From assembly GCF_019216885.1 (NCBI RefSeq), contig NZ_JAAQRC020000001.1:2046001-2110000 (forward strand): 64,000 bases of DNA, written 5' to 3'. The DNA comes from Methylobacterium sp. SyP6R. Lineage in GTDB: Bacteria; Pseudomonadota; Alphaproteobacteria; Rhizobiales; Beijerinckiaceae. Both the position numbers and the translations under genes were made by a program. Below the pieces are notes generated by a model, which had not been told where the DNA came from, searched no databases, and was given only the letters and a program-made list of their open reading frames with translations. Below are positions 36,607 to 43,957 of this stretch, in pieces (within the stretch, counting starts at the first letter, position 1; the number at the start of each line of letters is the position of its first letter).

Positions 36607-38681
36607 CGATTGGGGTCCGACGTCTATTCAAGAACGCGACGGCTGTTGAACCCTCCCCCCTCTGCGGGGGAGGGTGGCCTGCGGAGCAGGCCGGGAGAGG
36701 GAAACCCCGCCTCCGGAAAATTCTGAGCCGTTCTGAAGGGCGCCCGCTGGATCGGCGTCGCGCTGCCCCTCTCACGGCCCCCTCCGGGGGCCACCCTCTC
36801 CCGCAGAGGGGGGAGGGTTGGTGGTGCGGCGCCGTCCTGTCCGTTCTGCTGCCGCTCCTTGCCTCCCCTGCCCTCGCGGCCGAATCCCCCTCCGACCGCC
36901 TGCCCAGGCAACCCCTGGTCGTCGAGTCCACCACCCAAGGCCGCCAGATCGGCAAACCCGGCGGCGACGTGGTCACCCTGGTCTCGAAGGCCCGGGACAT
37001 CCGCTACATCTCGACCTACAGCTACACCCGCCTCGTCGGCTACGACGAAAGCCTCGCGATCAAGGCCGACATCCTCGAAAAATTCGAGAACGACGGCGAC
37101 CGGATCTATACCTTCACCTTGCGCGAGGGCCATCGCTGGTCCGACGGCCAGCCGTTCACGGCGGAGGACATCCGCTATTGGTGGGAAGACGTCGCCCTCA
37201 GCAAGGATCTGAGCCCGTCCGGCCCGCCGGAATTCATGATGGTCGACGGGCAGCCGCCGCGCTTCGAGGTGATCGATCCGCGGCATGTCCGCTTCACCTG
37301 GGACAAGCCGAATCCACGCTTCCTGCCGGAACTGGCCTCGCCGCGCGATCCCTTCATCTACCGGCCGGCGCATTACCTGAAGAAGTTCAACCCGCGCTAC
37401 ACGCCGAAGGCCGAGATCGAGCCGCTGGTGAAGCAGGCGAAGGTCAAGGGCTGGGCGGCGCTCCACAACCGGCTCGACGCGATGTTCGAGCAGACCAACC
37501 CGGACCTGCCGACGCTCCAGCCCTGGCGCGTCACCAACACCGCGCCGGCGGCCCGCTTCGTCTTCGTACGCAACCCCTATTACCACCGGGTCGACGCCAA
37601 CGGACAGCAACTGCCCTATATCGACAAGGTCTTCATGGATGTCGCGGCCGGCGGGCTGCTCGCCGCCAAGGCCAATGCCGGCGAGGCCGACCTCTTGTTT
37701 CGCGGCCTCAACATGGAGGACATCCCGATCCTGCGCGAGGGCGAGCGCGCCAAGGGCTACCGCACCCATCTCTGGCCCACCGCCCGCGGCTCGGAACTGG
37801 CGCTCTACCCCAACCTGACCGTCACCGATCCGGTCTGGCGCACCCTCAACCGCGACCTGCGCTACCGCCGGGCGCTCTCGCTCGCCATCGACCGGCGCAC
37901 GCTCAACAACGCCCTGCTGTTCGGGCTGGGCACCGAGGGCAACGACACGGTCATCGAGAAGAGCCCGCTCTACAAGCCGGAATACCGCACGCTCTACGCC
38001 GACTACGATCCGGCGCAGGCCTCCCGCCTCCTCGACGAGATCGGGCTGACAGAGCGCAACGGCGCCGGCATCCGCCTGCTGCCCGACGGGCGCGAACTGG
38101 AGATCGTGGTCGAGACCGACGGCGAGAGCAGCATGCTCACCGACGGGCTGACCCTGATCTCGGAATTCTGGCGCGAGATCGGCGTCAAGCTGTTCGTCAA
38201 GCCGCAGGACCGCACGGTCCTGCGCAACCGCGCCTATTCCGGCGCCGCCGTGATGGTGGCGGCGCAAGGGCTCGATCTGGCGATGCCGACCGCCGAGATG
38301 TCGCCCGACGAATTGGCGCCAGTCCACCAGGACACCTATGCCTGGCCGAAATGGGGCCAGTACGTCGAGACGCGGGGCAAGGAAGGCGAGCCCTGCGACA
38401 TCCCCGCGGCGAAGGTGCTGATCGACCTCAACGCGCGCTGGATGGCGACCGCGGACAATGCCGAGCAGGCCAAGATCTGGGGCGAGATGCTCCAGAACCG
38501 GGCCGAGAACCAGTGGGTGATCGGCACCGTCTCGGGCGCGCTCCAGCCGGTGGTCGCCAAGACCCGGCTCCTCAACGTGCCCGACAAGCAGACCTACAGC
38601 TGGAAGCCGACCGCGTTGATCGGGATCTACCGCATGGACCAGTTCTTCTGGGGGCCGAACCCGAAGGAGGCCTCGCGGTGA
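36603..38681 (+). CDS. Family 5 peptide-type ABC substrate-binding protein with repeat in its signal peptide
   Basis: This is a 692-residue protein. The mature part resembles SBP_bac_5 oligopeptide-binding proteins: DILEKFENDGDRIYTFTLRE, HRWSDGQPFTAEDIRYWWED, RYRRALSLAIDRRTLNNALL and the late LLNVPDKQTYSWKPTALIGI. The N-terminus is odd. MTIGVRRLFKNATAV is followed by 57 codons of a family B palindrome (residues 16-73), then the hydrophobic core and cleavage-like end GAVLSVLLPLLASPALAAES. Removing the repeat would restore one normal signal peptide in frame. No alternative start codon lies between repeat and core. Export efficiency of this form is unknown. Confidence 0.88.
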   Translation: MTIGVRRLFKNATAVEPSPLCGGGWPAEQAGRGKPRLRKILSRSEGRPLDRRRAAPLTAPSGGHPLPQRGEGWWCGAVLSVLLPLLASPALAAESPSDRLPRQPLVVESTTQGRQIGKPGGDVVTLVSKARDIRYISTYSYTRLVGYDESLAIKADILEKFENDGDRIYTFTLREGHRWSDGQPFTAEDIRYWWEDVALSKDLSPSGPPEFMMVDGQPPRFEVIDPRHVRFTWDKPNPRFLPELASPRDPFIYRPAHYLKKFNPRYTPKAEIEPLVKQAKVKGWAALHNRLDAMFEQTNPDLPTLQPWRVTNTAPAARFVFVRNPYYHRVDANGQQLPYIDKVFMDVAAGGLLAAKANAGEADLLFRGLNMEDIPILREGERAKGYRTHLWPTARGSELALYPNLTVTDPVWRTLNRDLRYRRALSLAIDRRTLNNALLFGLGTEGNDTVIEKSPLYKPEYRTLYADYDPAQASRLLDEIGLTERNGAGIRLLPDGRELEIVVETDGESSMLTDGLTLISEFWREIGVKLFVKPQDRTVLRNRAYSGAAVMVAAQGLDLAMPTAEMSPDELAPVHQDTYAWPKWGQYVETRGKEGEPCDIPAAKVLIDLNARWMATADNAEQAKIWGEMLQNRAENQWVIGTVSGALQPVVAKTRLLNVPDKQTYSWKPTALIGIYRMDQFFWGPNPKEASR
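36649..36819. repeat. Long palindromic repeat, family B (copy 3), inside a coding region
   Basis: Perfect outer arms of 19 bp (AACCCTCCCCCCTCTGCGG at 36649-36667 and its complement at 36801-36819) continue inward with one mismatch to about 32 bp. The length is 171 bp, exactly 57 codons. The interior (CCGCCTCCGGAAAATTCTGA ... GGCGCCCGCTGGATCGGCGT) is the reverse complement of that of copy 2 at 14687-14856 and parallels copy 1. Confidence 0.92.
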
Positions 38682-39703
38682 TCCGCTACCTCGCCCGCCG
38701 CCTCCTCACCATGGCGGTCACGCTGCTCATCATCTCCGCCCTCGTCTTCGTCATCATCAAGCTGCCGCCGGGCGACTTCCTCACTAATCAGATCGCCGAA
38801 TTGCGCTCGCAGGGCGAGGCGGCGTCCGTCGCCAAGGCGCAGTTCCTGATGCAGCAATACGGCCTCGACCGCCCGGTCTGGGAGCAGTACCTGCGCTGGA
38901 TCGGGCTCTGGCCCAACCCGGAAGGTGCCTTCAACGGCCTGATCCAGGGCAATTGGGGCTGGTCGTTCGAGTATGACCGGCCGGTGCGCGAGGTGGTGGG
39001 CGACGCGCTCTGGCTGACGCTCGTCGTCAACCTGGCGGTGGTGATCTTCGTCCACCTGGTGTCGATCCCGATCGCCCTCTACTCGGCGACGCGGCAATAC
39101 TCGATCGGCGATTACGTGGCGACCTTCGTCGGCTATATCGGGCTCGCCACGCCGTCCTTCCTGCTGGCGCTGGTGATGCTGTTCTACGCCAACCGCTGGT
39201 TCGGGGTGTCGATCGGCGGGCTCTACGACAGCGCCTATTCGGGCCTGCCCTGGACCTGGGAGAAGGTGCGCTCGCTCATGGCCCATCTCGTCGTCCCGAC
39301 CCTGGTGATCGGGCTGGGCGGCACCGCCGCGATGATCCGGCGGATGCGCGCCAACCTCCTCGACGAACTGGGCAAGCAATACGTCGTGACGGCGCGCGCC
39401 AAGGGCCTGCCGCCGACCCGCGCGCTGATCAAGTATCCGTTCCGGATGTCGCTGAACCCGTTCATCGCCGATATCGGCAACCTCCTGCCCCATCTCATCT
39501 CGGGCTCGGTGCTGGTGTCGCTGGTGCTCAGCCTGCCGACCGTCGGGCCGATCCTGCTCGCCGCCCTCAAGAGCCAGGACCAGTTCCTGGCCGGCTTCAT
39601 CCTGATGTTCGTGGCGATGCTCACGGTGATCGGCATGCTGATCTCCGACCTGCTGCTCGCCTGGCTCGATCCGCGCATCCGCCTCGGAGGGGACGGTCGA
39701 TGA
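38678..39703 (+). CDS. Peptide-type ABC transporter permease (DppB/YejB-like)
   Basis: This 341-residue membrane protein starts at GTG 38678, overlapping the binding-protein stop by 4 bases. It begins VIRYLARRLLTMAVTLLIIS, the standard first helix of DppB-type permeases. It has GYIGLATPSFLLALVMLFYA and the coupling loop DELGKQYVVTARAKGLPPTR, followed by HLISGSVLVSLVLSLPTVGP. With its partner permease it forms the channel of the importer. The next gene overlaps by 4 bases. Confidence 0.93.
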   Translation: MIRYLARRLLTMAVTLLIISALVFVIIKLPPGDFLTNQIAELRSQGEAASVAKAQFLMQQYGLDRPVWEQYLRWIGLWPNPEGAFNGLIQGNWGWSFEYDRPVREVVGDALWLTLVVNLAVVIFVHLVSIPIALYSATRQYSIGDYVATFVGYIGLATPSFLLALVMLFYANRWFGVSIGGLYDSAYSGLPWTWEKVRSLMAHLVVPTLVIGLGGTAAMIRRMRANLLDELGKQYVVTARAKGLPPTRALIKYPFRMSLNPFIADIGNLLPHLISGSVLVSLVLSLPTVGPILLAALKSQDQFLAGFILMFVAMLTVIGMLISDLLLAWLDPRIRLGGDGR

Positions 39704-40866
39704 GTCTGGAATTGCGGGACCGGCCGCACCACTTCGTCGATACCGCCCCCTTCGACCCCGGCCGCACCGAGCCGGTGGGCGCGGAGAGCAGCGCCGTCGA
39801 CCGTGCCTCGTCCTGGCGCCTGACCTGGTGGAAGTTCCGCAAGCACCGGGTGGCGGTGGCGGCGGGGCTGATCCTGATCGTCTTCTACGCGCTGATCCCC
39901 TTTGTCGAGGTGATCGCGCCCTACAACCCGGCCAAGCGCCACGGCGATTACCTGTACGCGCCGCCCCAGTCCATCCACCTGTTCCACGAGGGCCGATGGG
40001 TCGGGCCCTACACCCATCCCTACCACTTCACCTTCGACATCGAAAGCTTCCAGCGCAAGTACACGGTCGATCGCACGGTCGTGCAGCGCTTGCGCTTCTT
40101 CTGCCGCGACGAGGGTTATTCCTTCTGGGGCCTGGTCGATACCGACTGGCACCTGGTCTGCCCGCCGAAGGACGGGACGATGTTCCTGCTCGGCACCGAC
40201 CGGCTCGGGCGAGACCTGCTCTCGCGGATCATTTCGGGCACCCGGATCTCGCTCACCGTCGGCCTCGTCGGCATCGCGGTGTCCTTCGCCCTCGGGCTGT
40301 TCTTCGGCGGGCTCGCCGGCTATCTCGGCGGCTGGGTCGACAACCTGATCCAGCGCGTGATCGAGATCCTGCGCTCGCTGCCCGAATTGCCGCTCTGGCT
40401 CGCGCTCTCGGCGGCGCTGCCGCCGAACTGGAGCCCGATCCTGGTCTTCTTCGGCATCACGCTGATCCTCGGCCTCCTCGACTGGCCGGGCCTCGCCCGC
40501 GCCGTGCGCTCGAAGCTGCTGGCGCTCCGCGAGGAGGATTACGTCCGCGCCGCCGAGCTGATGGGGGCCTCGAAGAGCCGGATCATCGCCCGCCACCTGA
40601 TCCCGAACTTCATGAGCCACCTGATCGCCTCGGCGACCCTGTCGATCCCCTCGATGATCCTGGGCGAGACGGCGTTGTCGTTCTTGGGCCTCGGCCTGCG
40701 CACCCCGGTGACGAGCTGGGGCGTGCTGCTCAACGAAGCCCAGAACCTCGCGGCGGTGCAGCTCCATCCCTGGCTGCTGGCGCCGATCCTGCCGGTGGTG
40801 ATCGTGGTGCTGGCCTTCAACTTCCTCGGCGACGGCCTGCGCGACGCGGCCGATCCCTACCATTAG
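39700..40866 (+). CDS. Peptide-type ABC transporter permease (DppC/YejE-like)
   Basis: This 388-residue protein starts at ATG 39700 in an ATGA overlap. A cytoplasmic lead of about 45 residues precedes helix 1 (VAVAAGLILIVFYALIPFVE). A long periplasmic segment follows (about residues 75-165) before the core: LGTDRLGRDLLSRIISGTRI, the coupling loop REEDYVRAAELMGASKSRII, and GETALSFLGLGLRTPVTSWG. The extra periplasmic domain is more like YejE-type than plain DppC. It completes the importer with the double ATPase upstream. Confidence 0.92.
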   Translation: MSLELRDRPHHFVDTAPFDPGRTEPVGAESSAVDRASSWRLTWWKFRKHRVAVAAGLILIVFYALIPFVEVIAPYNPAKRHGDYLYAPPQSIHLFHEGRWVGPYTHPYHFTFDIESFQRKYTVDRTVVQRLRFFCRDEGYSFWGLVDTDWHLVCPPKDGTMFLLGTDRLGRDLLSRIISGTRISLTVGLVGIAVSFALGLFFGGLAGYLGGWVDNLIQRVIEILRSLPELPLWLALSAALPPNWSPILVFFGITLILGLLDWPGLARAVRSKLLALREEDYVRAAELMGASKSRIIARHLIPNFMSHLIASATLSIPSMILGETALSFLGLGLRTPVTSWGVLLNEAQNLAAVQLHPWLLAPILPVVIVVLAFNFLGDGLRDAADPYH

Positions 40867-40872
40867 GCCACG

Positions 40873-41337
40873 ATGCGCGAGCGCCCCGCCTCCCGGCTCC
40901 TCGTCCTCGACGGCGAGGGCCAGCTGCTCCTGTTCCGCTTCGCCTTCCGCAAAGGCGCGCTCGCCGGGAGCGAGTACTGGGCGACGCCGGGCGGCGCCGT
41001 CGAGCCGGGCGAGAGCTTCCTGGAGGCGGCGATCCGGGAGTTGCGGGAGGAGACCGGCCTCACCTGCCCGGCGGCCGCCCCCGAGATCGGCGAGCGCCGG
41101 TTCACGATGCAATTGATGAACGGCGAGTGGGTCAGTGCGCGCGAGCGCTTCTTCGCGATGCGGGCCGGACCCGCTCCCCTCTCCCGCGACGGCTGGACGC
41201 CCGACGAGATCGAGGCCCTGGCCGAGCATCGCTGGTGGTCGCGGGCGGAGCTGGCGGCGCCCGGGATGCGGATCTATCCGGAGGATGTCGTAGACCTGTA
41301 CGACGCGGCCCGCACTCTCCTCGAGAAAGCCGCATAG
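40873..41337 (+). CDS. Nudix hydrolase
   Basis: The 154-residue protein has a perfect Nudix box from Gly41 to Leu63 ([20 protein letters not shown] then TGL), with the metal-binding REUxEE core at 55-60. The substrate is some nucleoside-diphosphate compound, possibly a nucleotide sugar given the glycosyltransferases upstream, but that is inference. It starts 6 bases after the permease stop and closes the 13-kb cluster. A hairpin follows. Confidence 0.92.
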   Translation: MRERPASRLLVLDGEGQLLLFRFAFRKGALAGSEYWATPGGAVEPGESFLEAAIRELREETGLTCPAAAPEIGERRFTMQLMNGEWVSARERFFAMRAGPAPLSRDGWTPDEIEALAEHRWWSRAELAAPGMRIYPEDVVDLYDAARTLLEKAA

Positions 41338-41341
41338 GAAA

Positions 41342-41365
41342 GGTCCCGCGCAGGACCGCGGGACC
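41342..41365 (+). terminator. Hairpin after the Nudix gene
   Basis: A 9-bp perfect stem GGTCCCGCG / CGCGGGACC with a 6-base loop starts 5 bases after the stop codon. There is no T-run, so it is a weak intrinsic terminator at best, or an mRNA 3-prime end stabiliser. Confidence 0.5.
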
Positions 41366-41382
41366 GGAGGATTTCGGCTGCT

Positions 41383-41486
41383 AGAGCATTTTTCGACGAA
41401 GTGGAAACCGGTTCGTCGCAGAAAATGCGGCATAACAAGGACTTAGAGAGCTTCGCGATTGCAACGCGATCGTGAAGCTCTCTAGA
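41383..41486. repeat. Dispersed repeat, family D (copy 1)
   Basis: AGAGCATTTTTCGACGAAGT leads to GGAAACCGGTTCGTCGCAGA and then AAATGCGGCATAACAAGG. It is followed by the dyad AGAGAGCTTCGCGAT / GCGATCGTGAAGCTCTCT. A second copy lies at 48754-48860 with the same two-part layout. I recognise this block as a common intergenic repeat of methylobacteria and bradyrhizobia. No gene is present. Confidence 0.75.
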
Positions 41487-41676
41487 GGCTGGCCTCTTCG
41501 ACGTCCAGCGACGCCAGCTCGGTGCGCGCCTGGGAGATCAGGCGGGCATGCTGGAGCTGGAGGGCGCGGCTGTTGGCCCCAAGGCCCGCCGAGGAGCGGA
41601 TCTCGGCGAGGGTCCGCTCGTAGTCCTGAAGCTGCGCTTCGACGCGCCGACGGCGCTCCGCGATGCTGTGCGACAT
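41482..41676 (-). CDS. Small coiled-coil protein of unknown function
   Basis: This 64-residue, highly charged protein is MSHSIAERRRRVEAQLQDYE followed by RTLAEIRSSAGLGANSRALQ and a second helix ending TELASLDVEEASL. It is probably two helices with coiled-coil character around a glycine turn. An AAGGGGA ribosome site 8-10 bases before the ATG supports expression. I do not recognise a family. Its 3-prime end touches the family D repeat. Confidence 0.55.
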   Translation of the reverse strand: MSHSIAERRRRVEAQLQDYERTLAEIRSSAGLGANSRALQLQHARLISQARTELASLDVEEASL

Positions 41677-41838
41677 TCCGGTTCCCCTTGGTTGTGGGGC
41701 GGGCCCGCCCTTTGACTGGACCCGCTCGTGACGCCAAGCCCGGCCGCCGGAACGGCCAAGCCCTTACAGCCAAGGTCATAGATGGGGCGATACTATGGCA
41801 CGGCCGCCCCGGATGGGGCGGCCGGCGGGCGCAACGGT

Positions 41839-42153
41839 TCAGAAACCGCGGTAATAGCCGCGCGGGCCGTGGCCCCAGCCGCGATGAGGTCCCCAACCCC
41901 GGTGGTGGCCCCAGTGGCGCGGGCCGCCGAAGCCGTAGCGCGGGCCGAAATGGCGACGGTGGCCGTAATAGCCGTGGCGGGGTCCCCAATGGCGGTGGCG
42001 GCCGTAATAGCCGTACTGGGCCCAGGCGGTCGGAACCGCGGAGACGTCGGGCGCGGCGGCGGTCTCGGTCAGGGGAGCGGCGGTGGCACCCTGCGGCATG
42101 GCGGCAACGCCACCCAGGATCAGGCCAGCGGCCAGCATCACGGTCTTCAGCAC
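41839..42153 (-). CDS. Small secreted Gly/His/Arg/Tyr-rich protein
   Basis: The preferred start is GTG 42153, which has a GAGGGA ribosome site and leads directly into a signal peptide (VLKTVMLAAGLILGGVAAMP ... ATAAP). The ATG at 42288 would put 45 unrelated residues in front. The mature part, about 75 residues, is low-complexity: repeated GYYGRHRHWGPRHGYYGHRR-type blocks rich in glycine, histidine, arginine and tyrosine. It resembles small envelope proteins with histidine-glycine tails seen in Methylobacterium and Bradyrhizobium. Metal binding is possible, but no function is known. Confidence 0.65.
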   Translation of the reverse strand: MLKTVMLAAGLILGGVAAMPQGATAAPLTETAAAPDVSAVPTAWAQYGYYGRHRHWGPRHGYYGHRRHFGPRYGFGGPRHWGHHRGWGPHRGWGHGPRGYYRGF

Positions 42154-42338
42154 GTGGGTCCCTCGTTCGTGCGGGCCTCCGAAGGGAGGCATGGACGGCA
42201 GAAACGCACGGGAGCGGAAAAGCGTTGCGCCTTCCCGTGCGCGGATCGCGTCGGACGAGCGCCCCAAACGTTGGTCGATGCTTAACAACGTGTTGCTACT
42301 GTCGGTCCGTGGCTGTCCCGCCAGGAGACGATCGGCAG

Positions 42339-42587
42339 ATGCAATTCACGTACACGGCCCATGCCCGAACGGTGATGGGGGAACGGAGTTTGGATTCCGA
42401 GTGGGTCGAACGAACGGTCCGTCAGCCCGACCAGATCGAGTCGGATGTAAGGGACCCGACCCTTCTCCAGGCCTTCGCGGCGATTCCAGAATGCGGCGGT
42501 CGCATCCTTTGCGTGGTATACAGACCAGTGCCCGAGGGCTGCATCGTTGTGACGACGTTCCTGGACCGGCGGAGGCGAGTGACGTGA
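42339..42587 (+). CDS. DUF4258 family protein, possible toxin of a pair
   Basis: The 82-residue protein starts at ATG 42339 (MQFTYTAHARTVMGERSLDS). The TAHARTVMGER start and the strand-rich GGRILCVVYRPVPEGCIVVT then TFLDRRRR end are typical of DUF4258, a small family related in size and fold type to RelE/BrnT-like toxins. It overlaps the following DUF2283 gene by 4 bases (GTGA). Small coupled pairs of these two families have been considered toxin-antitoxin-like. No activity is proven. Confidence 0.75.
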   Translation: MQFTYTAHARTVMGERSLDSEWVERTVRQPDQIESDVRDPTLLQAFAAIPECGGRILCVVYRPVPEGCIVVTTFLDRRRRVT

Positions 42588-42787
42588 AACTGCGGTATGA
42601 CGACGAAGCCGACGCTCTTTACGTGCGTTTCGCCGACGCACAGGTCGTCGAGAGCGAGGAGGTCAGGCCCGGCCTTATCCTCGACTTCGACGCGGACGGC
42701 CGGCTCGTCGCCCTGGAAATCCTCGACGCGTCGGTAGCGCTCGCAGCTGGTGCCGACATCCGGACGCTCGGGTCCGAGGCGGCATGA
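42584..42787 (+). CDS. DUF2283 family protein, possible antitoxin of a pair
   Basis: The 67-residue protein starts at GTG 42584. VKLRYDDEADALYVRFADAQ, EEVRPGLILDFDADGRLVAL and EILDASVAL are the DUF2283 landmarks. It is acidic, while its DUF4258 partner is basic at the C-terminus. The usual toxin-antitoxin order is antitoxin first; here the putative antitoxin is second, as in some HigBA/BrnTA-type loci. It could also be a plain conserved protein. Confidence 0.8.
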   Translation: MKLRYDDEADALYVRFADAQVVESEEVRPGLILDFDADGRLVALEILDASVALAAGADIRTLGSEAA

Positions 42788-42802
42788 AGTCGGCTGCCGC
42801 CG

Positions 42803-42988
42803 TCAGGCCATCTTGAGCGTCATGTCGACGACCCGGGCGTTGGTCGCGCCCTTCACGAGCGCGATGCCGTGCTCGCAATCCTCGCGGCGGACATAGCCCT
42901 CGCCCGAATCGGCCACCACCTCGCCGTTCTCGGCCCGCAGGCGCCAGCGCCACTCGCCCTTGCCGTCGCGATAGAGTTCGAAGCGCAT
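42803..42988 (-). CDS. DUF1508 family protein (YegP-like)
   Basis: This 61-residue protein starts at ATG 42988 (MRFELYRDGKGEWRWRLRAE) after AGGAGA. The longer frame reaching 43048 is not needed. The single DUF1508 repeat, NGEVVADSGEGYVRREDCEH, is complete; E. coli YegP has two. Function is unknown, sometimes linked to stress. Its stop lies 15 bases from the convergent DUF2283 stop. Confidence 0.85.
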   Translation of the reverse strand: MRFELYRDGKGEWRWRLRAENGEVVADSGEGYVRREDCEHGIALVKGATNARVVDMTLKMA

Positions 42989-43168
42989 CGCCGGTCTCCT
43001 GCCATGATGTGTCACGGCAACAGATGGGGCCGTGCGGATGGACGACAACGCCGAGAGGCAGGAGGGCGTGCGAGGGCCTGAGGAGCCGTCATCATCCCGC
43101 CGTCATGTCGGACGTCCCTGTCTCCGGCCGGGCGCGACGGGTCGCTGTCCCGGCGGAGATCGGTCCCC

Positions 43169-43879
43169 ATGCGATTCACCGTGCTGCCGTTGCTGATGGT
43201 CATGATCGTGCCGGCCTCCGCTCAGGATGCGTCAGAGGCGCCGCGACGGGGCAACGTCCTCTCCGTCCGCGGGACGGGCCAGTTCGCCGGCAAGCCGGAT
43301 CTCGCGCGGGTCGACATCGCGATCGTCACCCGGGGAAAGACCCTCGACGGCGCGGTGGACGCGCATCGAGAACCGACCCGGCGCACGCAGGAGAATCTCA
43401 AGTCGCTCGAGACCGCCGGCGTGACGGTGGAGAAGAGCGTCTTTCGCCTGAACCGGGCATCCGAGCCGTACCGCACGGCCGACAACCCGAACCCGAAGCC
43501 GCCGGATCAGCCGTTCACCGCCATCACGGAAATGACCCTGACCGTCCCATCCGTCGGAAGCGTCGACGACGCGGTCAACCGGCTGGCGGCGAGCGGAATC
43601 GTCGAGGTCCGCAAGGTCACCTACGCGGTCGCCTCGGAGCGCCAGGCCCTCAACGAGGCACGGCGCGCCGCCGTGCTCGATGCCCGCGAGCAGGCGCGTA
43701 TCTACGCCGAGGCCGCGGACCTGAAGCTGGTGGAGATCACGGAGATCACCGACGGCGAAGCCTCGCCGCCGGACGGCTACGCCGATATGCCGCGCTCACG
43801 CGTCGCCCAGATCATCCCGCCGGCGGTTGTGACGTTCTCCGCCGGCGTGACGATCCGCTGGCGGATCGCACCGCGCTGA
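43169..43879 (+). CDS. SIMPL (DUF541) domain periplasmic protein
   Basis: The 236-residue protein has signal peptide MRFTVLPLLMVMIVPASAQ. The body has LSVRGTGQFAGKPDLARVDI, then AVDAHREPTRRTQENLKSLE, RASEPYRTADNPNPKPPDQP and FTAITEMTLTV, and the closing RRAAVLDAREQARIYAEAAD, all typical of the SIMPL/DUF541 family. Bacterial members are periplasmic proteins of uncertain role, some linked to oxidative stress. It is a single gene, divergent from DUF1508 and convergent with the helicase gene. Confidence 0.87.
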   Translation: MRFTVLPLLMVMIVPASAQDASEAPRRGNVLSVRGTGQFAGKPDLARVDIAIVTRGKTLDGAVDAHREPTRRTQENLKSLETAGVTVEKSVFRLNRASEPYRTADNPNPKPPDQPFTAITEMTLTVPSVGSVDDAVNRLAASGIVEVRKVTYAVASERQALNEARRAAVLDAREQARIYAEAADLKLVEITEITDGEASPPDGYADMPRSRVAQIIPPAVVTFSAGVTIRWRIAPR

Positions 43880-43900
43880 AGTAGCCCCCGAACGCGAGAA

Positions 43901-43928
43901 GCCCGCGCTCCTGTCCAGAAGCGCGGGC
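43901..43928. terminator. Hairpin between convergent genes
   Basis: The 9-bp stem GCCCGCGCT / AGCGCGGGC with a 10-base loop lies between the SIMPL stop and the helicase stop. There is no long T-run on either strand, so bidirectional termination is plausible but weakly supported. Confidence 0.5.
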
Positions 43929-43957
43929 CTCGAAGTCTTCAACGCGGATCGGGCCGA

